A stretch of DNA of 64,000 nt from contig CAYZWF010000004.1 in assembly GCA_964482135.1 (NCBI GenBank), positions 1-64,000 on the forward strand. The letters are read 5' to 3'. The notes under the pieces were generated by a model that saw nothing but the letters and a program-made list of their open reading frames with translations, ran no database searches and was not told the DNA's origin. The stretch is from UBA11136 sp964482135. Lineage in GTDB: Bacteria > Pseudomonadota > Alphaproteobacteria > UBA11136. Within the stretch, counting starts at the first letter, position 1; every line of letters starts with the position of its first letter. The translations under genes and the position numbers were made by a program. Below, one piece after another: positions 52,169 to 60,898 of this stretch.

Positions 52169-53419
52169 TATGTCGCGGCGGCAGAAACCCCCTTCCCAGT
52201 CGATCACATCCACCGCCTCATAAGCTCTAGCCTTGGCCTCCGCCACATGGCCGCCCAGCGCCGTAACGCCCAGGACCCGTCCCCCCGCGGCTACGATTTT
52301 GCCGTCTTTTTCCGCGGTTCCGGCGTGAAAGACGGTGACGCCTTGCCGTGATCCGGCTTCCTCCAGCCCGCCGATTTCCGAGCCTTTCTCGTAAGCTCCC
52401 GGATACCCTTTCGCCGCCATCACCACGGCCAGCGCCGCTTCCTCGGACCAGCGCAGGTCGAGATGGCTGAGCTGGCCGTCGCTGGTGGCCACCATGGCCG
52501 TGAGCAGGTCAGATTTCAGCCTCGGCACCAAGACCTGGCATTCGGGATCGCCGAAACGCACATTGAATTCCAGCAATTTGGGCTCTCCGGCGGGTGAAAT
52601 CATCAGCCCCGCGAACAGCACCCCCTTATAGGGCGCGCCTTCGGCTTTCATGCCCGCCACCGTGGGGGCGATGATGGTCTCCATGATGCGAGTTTCCATT
52701 TCCGCCGTGACGATGGGCGCCGGGGAATAGGCTCCCATACCGCCGGTATTGGGGCCGCTATCGCCTTCGCCCACCCGCTTGTGATCCTGGGCCGAGGCCA
52801 GGGCCAAAGCGTTGTCGCCGTCGCACAGGGCGAAAAAGCTCGCTTCCTCGCCTTCCAGGAATTCCTCCACCACGATTTCCTCGCCCGCCGCGCCGAAGGC
52901 CTTTTCCGCCATCATGGTATCCACGGCGGCTTGCGCTTCCTCCGGGGTGTCACAGATGAGCACGCCCTTGCCGGCGGCCAGCCCGTCGGTCTTGACCACC
53001 AGCGCGCCGCCCCGCTCGCGGATAAAGGCCTTGGCCTTTGCGGCGTCGCTGAAGCGGCCATAGGCGGCGGTGGGGATGTTGTGGCGGGCGCAGAAATCCT
53101 TCATGAAGCCCTTGGAGCCCTCCAGGGCGGCGGCCGCCTGACTGGGGCCGAAACTCTTGATTCCCAACCCATCGAGCCGGTCCACCAGCCCCGCCACCAG
53201 CGCCGCCTCGGGGCCCACCACCACATAATCCGCCTTTTCCCCGGCCGCCAGTGCCACCAACCCGTCAACGTCCTCGGCCCCCACCTCCACGCATCTTCCC
53301 AGCCCCGCCATACCGGCGTTACCGGGGGCGCAGACCAGTTCATCACAAAGAGGAGAGGCGGCAATGGCCCAAGCCAGGGCGTGTTCGCGGCCGCCCGATC
53401 CCACCAGCAGGACTTTCAT
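52145..53419 (-). CDS. purD: Phosphoribosylamine-glycine ligase
   Basis: It joins glycine to phosphoribosylamine in purine synthesis. The ATG at 53419 gives MKVLLVGSGGREHALAWAI and 424 residues; an upstream extension is rejected. ATP-grasp elements are seen: LVVKTDGLAAGKGVLIC, VVEEFLEGEEASFFALCDG, DHKRVGEGDSGPNTGGMGAY and LEFNVRFGDPECQ. The gene end, from GSKISGD, lies within the repeated 41-base segment. Divergent from xseA with about 107 bases between. Confidence 0.97.
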   Translation of the reverse strand: MKVLLVGSGGREHALAWAIAASPLCDELVCAPGNAGMAGLGRCVEVGAEDVDGLVALAAGEKADYVVVGPEAALVAGLVDRLDGLGIKSFGPSQAAAALEGSKGFMKDFCARHNIPTAAYGRFSDAAKAKAFIRERGGALVVKTDGLAAGKGVLICDTPEEAQAAVDTMMAEKAFGAAGEEIVVEEFLEGEEASFFALCDGDNALALASAQDHKRVGEGDSGPNTGGMGAYSPAPIVTAEMETRIMETIIAPTVAGMKAEGAPYKGVLFAGLMISPAGEPKLLEFNVRFGDPECQVLVPRLKSDLLTAMVATSDGQLSHLDLRWSEEAALAVVMAAKGYPGAYEKGSEIGGLEEAGSRQGVTVFHAGTAEKDGKIVAAGGRVLGVTALGGHVAEAKARAYEAVDVIDWEGGFCRRDIGSKISGD

Positions 53420-53526
53420 ATGCTGTTCTTTCTCCCGTTGCCAAGGATGTGATGATAACGTTGGATGGTCTTGTAACATACGCCGCGTCCGTGACGAGAA
53501 AAACCAGCATTACAACCAGAGTCACC

Positions 53527-54990
53527 ATGTCCGATTCTCCTCCCCCCGGCAGCAACCTGCCCGAATATACGGTGAGCGAAATCTCCGCCGCGCTCAAACG
53601 CACGGTGGAAGGCGAATACGGCCGGGTACGGGTGCGCGGCGAAATCTCCGGTTTCAAGCGCGCCGCCTCGGGCCACCTCTATTTCACATTGAAGGACGAG
53701 AACGCGGTGCTCGATTCGGTGTGCTGGAAGGGCACGGCGGCGCGGCTTTCCCTCGATCCCGAAGACGGCATGGAGGTGATCTGCGAGGGCCGTCTCACCA
53801 CCTATGGCGGGCGCTCCAAATACCAGATCGTGGTCGAGGCGGTGGAACTGGCGGGCGAGGGCGCGCTGCTGAAGCTGTTGGAGGAACGGCGCAAGAAACT
53901 GGCCGCCGAGGGTCTCTTCGACGCGGACCGCAAACAAGACCTGCCCTTCCTGCCTGAGGTCATCGGCGTCATCACTTCGCCTACCGGCGCGGTGATCCGC
54001 GATATTCTGCATCGCCTGGCCGACCGTTTCCCGCGCCGCGTATTGATCTGGCCGGTGGCTGTTCAGGGGGAGGCCGCCGCCGCGCAGGTGGCCGCCGCCA
54101 TTGCCGGGTTCGACGCCATTGCAACCGGCGGCAAGGTGCCCCGTCCCGATCTTCTCATTGTGGCGCGCGGCGGCGGCAGCCTCGAAGACCTCATGGCCTT
54201 CAACGAGGAAGCCCCGGTGCGCGCGGCGGCGGCCTGTACGATCCCGTTGATCTCGGCGGTGGGGCATGAAACCGACGTCACCCTGATGGACCACGCCGCC
54301 GATATGCGTGCCCCTACTCCCACGGCGGCCGCCGAGATGGCGGTGCCGGTGCGCGCCGAGCTCATGGCCGGGGTTCTCGATAATGCCCGGCGCATGGTGA
54401 CGGCCATGGGGCGGGGACTGGAAAACCACCGCGAACGGGTGGCGGGGCTGGCCCGTGGCCTACCCGAACCCAAGCGCCTTCTGGAACACACCACCCAGCG
54501 CCTCGATGACCGCGCCGAGCGTTTGTCCCTGGCGCTGACCGCGCGGCTTTCCCATGGCTGGGCCGAGCTCGACCGTCTCAGCGCCGGGCTGCGGGCGCGC
54601 ACCCTATCTGAATCGTTGTTGCGCCGCCGCGAGGGGCTTGGCGGGTTGGGACAGCGTCTCGGGCTGGCGCTGGTGCGCCATCAGGACGCCGCCGGCGCCC
54701 GTCTGCAACAGGCCTCCCGCGTGCTGGAAAGCTGTTCCTACCGCAATGTGCTGGCGCGTGGCTTCGCCGTGGTGCGCGACCAGGCGGGGCTGCCGCTGAC
54801 CCGCGCGGCGGCGGTTGCTTCCGGCCAGACGGTGGAGATCGAATTTCATGATTCCCGCAGAGGCGCAATCATGGACGGGGAGGGGGCTGCCCCGAAGACG
54901 AAGGCGAAGCCACAGAAAAAACCACCGAAGAAATCCCGGAAAAAACCACCGTCCCCCTCCGGCGACGACGGTCAGGGAAGCCTGCTTTGA
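53527..54990 (+). CDS. xseA: Exodeoxyribonuclease VII large subunit
   Basis: The 487 residues have the OB-fold N-terminus (YTVSEISAALKRTVEGEYG, RVRGEISGFKRAASGHLYF), the central nuclease part with ITSPTGAVIRDILHRLADRF, VARGGGSLEDLMAFNEE and SAVGHETDVTLMDHAADMRA, and a long coiled coil. The last about 30 residues are Lys/Pro-rich. The upstream part of the frame, running under purD, is rejected because the family begins just after MSDSPPPGSNLPEYT. xseB is not in the window. Confidence 0.95.
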   Translation: MSDSPPPGSNLPEYTVSEISAALKRTVEGEYGRVRVRGEISGFKRAASGHLYFTLKDENAVLDSVCWKGTAARLSLDPEDGMEVICEGRLTTYGGRSKYQIVVEAVELAGEGALLKLLEERRKKLAAEGLFDADRKQDLPFLPEVIGVITSPTGAVIRDILHRLADRFPRRVLIWPVAVQGEAAAAQVAAAIAGFDAIATGGKVPRPDLLIVARGGGSLEDLMAFNEEAPVRAAAACTIPLISAVGHETDVTLMDHAADMRAPTPTAAAEMAVPVRAELMAGVLDNARRMVTAMGRGLENHRERVAGLARGLPEPKRLLEHTTQRLDDRAERLSLALTARLSHGWAELDRLSAGLRARTLSESLLRRREGLGGLGQRLGLALVRHQDAAGARLQQASRVLESCSYRNVLARGFAVVRDQAGLPLTRAAAVASGQTVEIEFHDSRRGAIMDGEGAAPKTKAKPQKKPPKKSRKKPPSPSGDDGQGSLL

Positions 54991-55847
54991 GTCGCTGCGG
55001 CCGGTTTCTCGTTCTCCTGATCCTGTTTGCCGCCATCACGGTTCCGGCGGTCACTCTGGCCGCGGACCTTCCCCCCGGTCTTCCTTATGGGCTTCAGGGC
55101 CACGCGGTACAGGGCGGCATGCTGCGCGGCTATGTGGCGCCCGGCGCCCGGGTCTGGGTCGAAGGCGCGGCGGTGAAGGTGGCTCCCGACGGCGGTTTTT
55201 TAATCGGTTTTTCCCGTACCGCCCCGCCCCGCGTGACAATCGAGATGGCGGCTCCCGGCACGCTACAGGATGCACCGCGTGTCGCTCATACCCTTGACGT
55301 GGGTCAGCGCGATTATGAAATTCAGCGCATCGACGACCTGCCCGATTCCCAGGTCAGCCCCGACGCCGCAGCGCTGGACCGCATCGCCCGTGACAGCGCC
55401 GCCATCAAAACCGCGCGCCTGCGCGCCAGCGACACGCCGCTTTTTACGGGGGCTTTTCACTGGCCGCTCACGGGGACCATGACCGGCATCTATGGCAGCC
55501 AGCGCATCTTGAACGGCGCGCCGCGTTCGCCCCATCTCGGGGTGGATATCGCCGCCCCCCATGGCACGCCTTTGCTTGCTCCGGCGGGCGGCGTGGTGGC
55601 GCTGGTCCATGACGACATGTTCTTCACCGGCAAGACCCTGATTCTCGATCACGGCCACGGCCTGACCTCGGTCTACGCCCATATGAGCGCCATCACGGTA
55701 GAGGAAGGCGAGAGCGTTGCGGCGGGCCAGGTCATTGCCACGGTGGGCCAGAGCGGCCGCGCCACCGGGCCCCATCTCCATTGGGGCGTGCATCTCGGCG
55801 GGGTGGGACTCGACCCGGCGCTGCTGGCCGGCACCATGCCCCCCTAG
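54987..55847 (+). CDS. Secreted M23 (LytM-type) peptidoglycan peptidase
   Basis: A signal peptide (FLVLLILFAAITVPAVTLA, cleaved about residue 25) is followed by a beta-rich N-terminal part and the M23 domain at about 160-280. Zinc ligands are in SPHLGVDIAAPHGTPL and GPHLHWGVH. It therefore looks catalytic and should cut peptide cross-links in the periplasm. The TTG start overlaps the xseA stop (TTGA), so it is translated with xseA. No coiled-coil of the EnvC type is seen. Confidence 0.92.
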   Translation: MSRCGRFLVLLILFAAITVPAVTLAADLPPGLPYGLQGHAVQGGMLRGYVAPGARVWVEGAAVKVAPDGGFLIGFSRTAPPRVTIEMAAPGTLQDAPRVAHTLDVGQRDYEIQRIDDLPDSQVSPDAAALDRIARDSAAIKTARLRASDTPLFTGAFHWPLTGTMTGIYGSQRILNGAPRSPHLGVDIAAPHGTPLLAPAGGVVALVHDDMFFTGKTLILDHGHGLTSVYAHMSAITVEEGESVAAGQVIATVGQSGRATGPHLHWGVHLGGVGLDPALLAGTMPP

Positions 55848-56013
55848 CTGACGCCTCACCTCCTGCGTCACCAGGAAAAAGACGGGAATAAAAAGGGGGG
55901 TTCGGACGTATTAAGAATAAAGGGGGGCCTTCTGGCACATTGAAAAGACTCCCCTTATATAACCGTAAGGGTTAGCCTTGACCCATTGCCTATCCTGAAT
56001 GTGGAGGGGTGGC
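55848..56013. other. Intergenic stretch before the TPR pair
   Basis: It has a tgacgc/gcgtca inverted repeat just past the M23 stop (55849-55870), two near copies of aataaa followed by a G6 run (about 55886-55927), and an aaccgtaagggtt hairpin near 55962. A promoter for the TPR genes is expected here but no confident one is seen. Confidence 0.4.
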
Positions 56014-56805
56014 ATGATGTCTGGACAATTTCACGGAATTCTTTTCTCGGCCGCGCCGCGGTTTGCGCTCGCGCTGGTGGCCGCCGTTGCGTTCCTGGCG
56101 TGGCCCGGCCCCGCGCGGGGCCTCGAAGGCGGTTGCGTAGCGCTCTGTGATGACGGTGACAGCGGCGGCTATGACGGTGGCTACGACGGTGGCTATGACG
56201 GTGGCTACGACGATGGCGGCGGCTATTACTACGACCCCGGCCCCACCCAGGAAGAACTCAACCGCCGCGAAGCCAACCGCCTCAATGACCTCGCCATTGC
56301 CGCCGACGAACGCGGTGATTTCCACGAGGCCATCCGCCTCTACAAGGAGGCGCTGGCGTTCGATCCCAGCAATACGGTGATCCAGAGGAACATGGCCTAC
56401 CCCTATAACATGCTGGGCAACGAGGCCTATGAAAGCGGCGATTACGAAACGGCTGTCACCTATTACCGCGAAGCCGCCGCCAAAAAACCCGATTCCGAGG
56501 TGATCCGCGAAAATCTGGAAAGCGCGGAGAATGAACTGCGCTGGAAGAAACAACAGGCCGAGGACAAGCGCCAGATGGAGGCGGCCAAGGGGCGCATCGG
56601 CAACATGCTCGATGATTTCGCCGGCGAACTCGGCTCCGCCGATCCCGACGATGGCGATTTAGGGATGCTGGCTCTGGACGACCCTGATCTCAGGGATGCG
56701 CTCGCGGCGAAAAAACCCCCACCCGCCCAGACTCCACCCGGGACAGGCTCCATGCCCGACAACAGCAAGGCCCTGGCCGAGGCCGGTGAGCGCGTGGGGC
56801 TGTAA
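56014..56805 (+). CDS. Secreted TPR protein with Gly-Tyr-Asp repeats
   Basis: The ATG at 56014 is preferred because GGAGGGG sits at proper distance. A signal peptide (LALVAAVAFLAWPGPARG) is followed by GCVALCDDGD with two cysteines, then GYDGGYDGGYDGGYD from a 12-base DNA repeat, and TPR units at about 90-180 (LNDLAIAADERGDFHEAIRL, MLGNEAYESGDYETAVTYY). A charged helix and Pro-rich tail follow. It could be a periplasmic scaffold; I recognise no named family. Coupled to the next gene with a three-base gap. Confidence 0.78.
   Translation: MMSGQFHGILFSAAPRFALALVAAVAFLAWPGPARGLEGGCVALCDDGDSGGYDGGYDGGYDGGYDDGGGYYYDPGPTQEELNRREANRLNDLAIAADERGDFHEAIRLYKEALAFDPSNTVIQRNMAYPYNMLGNEAYESGDYETAVTYYREAAAKKPDSEVIRENLESAENELRWKKQQAEDKRQMEAAKGRIGNMLDDFAGELGSADPDDGDLGMLALDDPDLRDALAAKKPPPAQTPPGTGSMPDNSKALAEAGERVGL
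56161..56208 (+). repeat. 12-bp tandem repeats encoding Gly-Gly-Tyr-Asp
   Basis: Units of ggctatgacggt or ggctacgacggt repeat four times in frame in the TPR gene. Tyr-Gly-Asp repeats would give a flexible, possibly metal-binding loop just after the mature N-terminus. Confidence 0.85.
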
Positions 56806-56808
56806 CTG

Positions 56809-58932
56809 ATGGGAATCGAGGAGGACATCCTCGGCGCGGCGCCGGGGAAATCCGCCTGGGACGGCGGCTATGGCGGCACCCTGGATAGTCCCGGGGCCGC
56901 CGGGGTGGCCAAGCCCTCTCCGCCGCGCACAGCTGTCCGGGCCGGTAGCCCCCGCTACCAGGCCGCCGCGCCCCCGCCCTCGATCTCGGCTCTCACGCCC
57001 GGTATGCCGCCCGGCGTTCCCGAAATAGGCCCCGCCGGTCCCGTGCCCGGCCAGGAAATAGTCGAGCCGAAAATTGACGTGGAAAAGGCCACGGGTGAAC
57101 TGGGCGCAGAGGTGGCCATGGAGGAAAAGACCGAAAAGGTGAAGGCGGCGCTTTCCATCAGCGAGCTCTATTCGGGTAAGAAACAATATGAAAAGGCGAT
57201 CCGCTATCTCGACGCGGCCCTGACCCAGAACCCGGACGATCCCTTCATTCTTGAGGAAAAGGAACGCCTGCAGGCATTGCTCGAGGAAGGCGAGGCATTG
57301 AGGGACGCGCCGGCTTCTCAAGCGCCTGCCCAGAAATCCGTTCAGAAACCCTCACAGGAACCAGACAGCGAAGCGCCGCCGCAACAGGCCGCCGCTTCGC
57401 CCTCCGAAGAAAAGCCCAAACCCGCGCCCGCCCAGAGGCCCGCGCTGAAGCTTCCCAAACAGCCCGTCGTCACCAAGGGCTTCCAGGGCTCGGCCCCGGT
57501 CCATGCCGCACCCGCCGAAAAGAAAGCCGAAAAGGAAACCGGGGCAACGGAGGGTGCCGATAAAACACCCGCCGACATGAAGGCCGTCCGCGAGGCTCTC
57601 TACAAGGCCATCAAGGCCGCATCCGACATCAAGGACCCCTACGACCGTTATTACAGCTTCCGTTCGTCGGCTATGGATATGTGGCGGGCCGGCGACAAGG
57701 GCGCCGCCCACAACGCCCTGCGCCGTGCCGCCGAATCCGTCCCCAGGATCGACTCCCTGTCCTCTAAAAACTCCGCCTATGAATCCATCGTTTCCGCCTG
57801 GGTCGAAATAGGGGAGATGAAACAGGCCCTCTCCGCCCTCGCCAACGTGCGCGGCAGAATTGAACGCTACAACGCCTACAAGACCATCGCCCGCCAACAG
57901 ACCAAGGACGGCGATATGAAGGCCGCCCGCGAAACCCTGGCCACGGCGCGCGGCCTCTTCCCCATCCCCCCGGAACAGCAAAAGGCTTGGATGGATGCCT
58001 TCATGGCCGCGGTGCTGACGGGGGCACAGGATTCCGCGGGGGCGCAGGCCCTCATGGACGGCATTCCCCAGGGTCCCTGGCGTTCCCGGCGCCTCGCCTC
58101 CATTGCCTCCACCCGCCTCAGCGGGGATGACCTTACCGGAGCCATGGAGACCGCCGGGGAGATCACCGCGCCCACGGTGCGATATGCCGCCGTGAACAAC
58201 ATCATCGCCAACCGCATCAAGGCCGAGGACCTTCCCGGCACGCGCAAGGCCATTGACCTTTTGCAGGATCCCTATGTGCAGGGAACGTGGCTGATGAAGC
58301 TGGCGGGCTTGCGCATGGCGAAGGGCGACACCGACGGCGCGCTGGCCCTGCTCTCCTCGATCCCCGTTCCCCGCGAGAAGGTCTGGGCCTTGCTGGTGAT
58401 GGGACAGGGCCGTCTTTTCGCCGGGGATACCGCCACCGCCAAGAAGCTCATCACCGCCGCCGCCGCCGTGGACGGGCTTACCTCCCCCTACTGGAAGGCC
58501 TATGCCCTGGCTACCGCCGCCCGCGGCCTCAACAGGGCCGGCGACCAGTCCGGGGCAAGCCGGCTCATGGCCCGCGCGTCAAGGGAGGCGGGGAACGTCA
58601 CCGACGCCAAGGAAAAGGCCTGGGCCGCGGTCTGGATCACCGGCAAGCGGCCGTCCCCGGGCAAGGACAAGGGGTCTTCTTCCGCCTCCACCGAGACACC
58701 GAAGAACGAGGAGCTGGCAGACTGGATTGCCATGATCGACGGCAGTCTCGATTACCCGCTCTATAAGGGGATCAAGGAATATATCCAGTCATTGGGGGAG
58801 AAGGACGCCGAAGCCATGGTTTCCGCACTGGCTTCCGCGGCGGCCGATCTCAACAAGGCCATGGGTAAGATGCAGAAAAAAGAAGCCCAGTGGCAGGCCA
58901 AGCGCCTGCATGGCCCGAAGGCGGGGCCATAG
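56809..58932 (+). CDS. Large alpha-helical repeat (TPR-like) protein, unknown function
   Basis: The 707 residues have no signal peptide or membrane helix. A Pro/Ala-rich N-terminus leads to one TPR (ISELYSGKKQYEKAIRYLD, about 116-150), an Ala/Pro/Lys/Gln linker (about 165-240), and a long array of helical repeats (about 250-600) with units such as AYESIVSAWVEIGEMKQALS, YNAYKTIARQQTKDGDMKAA and KAYALATAARGLNRAGDQSG. I do not recognise a family. It probably works with the TPR protein before it; whether it reaches the periplasm is unclear. Confidence 0.75.
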   Translation: MGIEEDILGAAPGKSAWDGGYGGTLDSPGAAGVAKPSPPRTAVRAGSPRYQAAAPPPSISALTPGMPPGVPEIGPAGPVPGQEIVEPKIDVEKATGELGAEVAMEEKTEKVKAALSISELYSGKKQYEKAIRYLDAALTQNPDDPFILEEKERLQALLEEGEALRDAPASQAPAQKSVQKPSQEPDSEAPPQQAAASPSEEKPKPAPAQRPALKLPKQPVVTKGFQGSAPVHAAPAEKKAEKETGATEGADKTPADMKAVREALYKAIKAASDIKDPYDRYYSFRSSAMDMWRAGDKGAAHNALRRAAESVPRIDSLSSKNSAYESIVSAWVEIGEMKQALSALANVRGRIERYNAYKTIARQQTKDGDMKAARETLATARGLFPIPPEQQKAWMDAFMAAVLTGAQDSAGAQALMDGIPQGPWRSRRLASIASTRLSGDDLTGAMETAGEITAPTVRYAAVNNIIANRIKAEDLPGTRKAIDLLQDPYVQGTWLMKLAGLRMAKGDTDGALALLSSIPVPREKVWALLVMGQGRLFAGDTATAKKLITAAAAVDGLTSPYWKAYALATAARGLNRAGDQSGASRLMARASREAGNVTDAKEKAWAAVWITGKRPSPGKDKGSSSASTETPKNEELADWIAMIDGSLDYPLYKGIKEYIQSLGEKDAEAMVSALASAAADLNKAMGKMQKKEAQWQAKRLHGPKAGP

Positions 58933-58961
58933 GGGCGTCCTCCCTGAAAGAGACTCCCGCC

Positions 58962-59870
58962 CTAATCAGGCCATCTGCGGTGGATCCACATCCACTGTTC
59001 GGGATTTTCGCGCACCCAGCCCTCGATGAGTCCGTTGACTTGGCCCATCAGCGCCGCCACATCGGCTGGCTTATCGCCGCTGTCGGGCATCTCCAAAGGC
59101 GGATAGAGGGTCATGCGGAAATGGGCGCCTCCTGTGCGTACCACCCTGGCCGGCACCACCGGACACTTAAATTTCAGCGCCAGCTGGGCCAGGGCCGGGG
59201 CGGTCATGGCCTCGCGCCCGAAGAAAGGCACGGCGATGCCGTCATTCATCTTCTGATCGGCCAACAGCGCCAGATGTCCGCCTTGCCCCAGAATCCGCAG
59301 CGAGTCCCTGGCCCCGGAGCTTCCCTTGGCGGCGAAGCTCTCGGTGATGGCGCGCCGGGCATGGCGGATCAGGCCATCGGTCAGCGGGTTGTTGGGGGCG
59401 CGGTAGACCAGGGTCAGGGGCAGGCCGCGCTGCACCGCCGACATGGCGTTGATCTCCCAGTTGCCGAGATGGGCGGAAAAGAAAATACCGGGCTTGCCGT
59501 CATCGCGCAGCAGGTCGAGATATTGGGCGCCCTCCACCGTCACCCGGCCCGGCCATTTACCGTCCTCGTCATAGAGCCGGAGTTGATGGAGATGGGGATA
59601 CTCGCCCATTACCCGGCCCAGATTGTCCCACATGGCCGTCACCAGTTTCTCGATTTCGCCTTGGGACTTTTCGGGAAAGGCATGACCCAGGTTGCGCCGC
59701 GCCACGTTGGAGACCCTCAGCCGTGGCCCGATCATGCGGCCCAGCCAGCCGCCGAGATCGGATGCCCGGTCGAGATTCATGAGGCCGAAAAACCCGAACG
59801 CCATCCAGGCGGCCGCGCCTTCCAGCACATGGCGTATGCGGCGCGCGGCCTCAGCCATGGCCGTCCTCAT
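58962..59870 (-). CDS. LpxL/HtrB-family lipid A acyltransferase
   Basis: It transfers a secondary acyl chain to lipid A at the inner membrane. The 302 residues have a hydrophobic N-terminal segment, the catalytic H-x4-E as SAHLGNWE, and ALLADQKMNDGIAVPFFG with PVVPARVVRT, as in the LpxL/LpxM/LpxP group. Which acyl position is used cannot be told. It lies five bases after lpxK, closing the lipid A gene cluster. Confidence 0.88.
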   Translation of the reverse strand: MRTAMAEAARRIRHVLEGAAAWMAFGFFGLMNLDRASDLGGWLGRMIGPRLRVSNVARRNLGHAFPEKSQGEIEKLVTAMWDNLGRVMGEYPHLHQLRLYDEDGKWPGRVTVEGAQYLDLLRDDGKPGIFFSAHLGNWEINAMSAVQRGLPLTLVYRAPNNPLTDGLIRHARRAITESFAAKGSSGARDSLRILGQGGHLALLADQKMNDGIAVPFFGREAMTAPALAQLALKFKCPVVPARVVRTGGAHFRMTLYPPLEMPDSGDKPADVAALMGQVNGLIEGWVRENPEQWMWIHRRWPD

Positions 59871-59875
59871 TCATT

Positions 59876-60898
59876 TTAGGCCACCTTCGCGGCCGCTTTT
59901 TCGGCCAGCGGCGAGAGCAGCCGCGCCAGCGCCGCCTCGTCCTGCCATTGCACCCGTACCTTGAACACGCCCACCCGCTCCTGCATATCCACCTCCAGAC
60001 GCTCGGCGTCCTTGGCCGTGGTCACGGCCTGCGCCCCGACGGTTTGCGCCGCCTCCATCAGGGCCTCGGCCTCGTCCTCGCCATAGGGGTAATGGTCGGG
60101 AAAGGCATGGGCGGCCACGATCTCGGCCCCGGCCTCGCGCAGGGAGTCGAAGAATTTTTCGGGCCTGCCGATCCCGGCGAAGGCCAGAACCTTACGCCCT
60201 TGCCACTCCGCGCCATCCCCATTTGCGGGAACCAGCCGGGCGCCGAGCACGGGAATACGTATCCCGGCTTTTTCAATTGCCGCCCCGATTCCGCTCCTGT
60301 CCTCTCCCAGCACCACCACGGCGTCGGCGCGCGACAGCGCATCCTCCAAAGTTTCGCGCAGCGGCCCCGCCGGGATCAGGCGGCCGTTGCCGATTCCGTA
60401 GTCGCCGTCCATCACCAACAGCGACAGGTCCTTGGCCAAAGACGGGTTCTGGAAGCCGTCATCCATGATCACCATATCGGCCCCGGCCAGGGCCGCGCTC
60501 TGCGCTCCGGCGGGGCGGTCGGTGGAGACCCAGGCAGGTGCGGTGCGCGACAGCAACAGCGCCTCGTCGCCGGTGTCGCGGCAATGGTGGCGTTCGTTGT
60601 TGACCCGCACCGGGCCGGGTAGCGATCCGCCATAGCCGCGGTTTAAAAAATGGGGATTGCGGCCATGGGCCTGGAACCACTCGCCCAGGGCCAGGGCCAC
60701 CGGGGTCTTGCCCGCTCCCCCGGCCACCAGATTGCCCACACAGACCACCGGCAGGCTTGCCCGTGCCGGGTGGACCAAGGCCAGCCGCAGCCGCACCCCC
60801 GCTCCATAGGCCCAGCCCAAGGGAACCAACAGAGGAGCCAACAGGAAAGACAACGGGGAAGAACGCTTCCCTGGGCTCCAGAAATCAGGGGCGCGCAT
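59876..60898 (-). CDS. lpxK: Tetraacyldisaccharide 4'-kinase
   Basis: It adds the 4'-phosphate to make lipid IVA. The ATG at 60898 gives MRAPDFWSPGKRSSPLSFLL and 340 residues; a ten-residue extension is rejected. The Walker A variant is VGNLVAGGAGKTPVALAL, with FLNRGYGG, RDTGDEALLL, and MVIMDDGFQNPSLAKDL. A membrane-contacting N-terminal helix is seen. It overlaps waaA by 14 bases. Confidence 0.95.
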   Translation of the reverse strand: MRAPDFWSPGKRSSPLSFLLAPLLVPLGWAYGAGVRLRLALVHPARASLPVVCVGNLVAGGAGKTPVALALGEWFQAHGRNPHFLNRGYGGSLPGPVRVNNERHHCRDTGDEALLLSRTAPAWVSTDRPAGAQSAALAGADMVIMDDGFQNPSLAKDLSLLVMDGDYGIGNGRLIPAGPLRETLEDALSRADAVVVLGEDRSGIGAAIEKAGIRIPVLGARLVPANGDGAEWQGRKVLAFAGIGRPEKFFDSLREAGAEIVAAHAFPDHYPYGEDEAEALMEAAQTVGAQAVTTAKDAERLEVDMQERVGVFKVRVQWQDEAALARLLSPLAEKAAAKVA

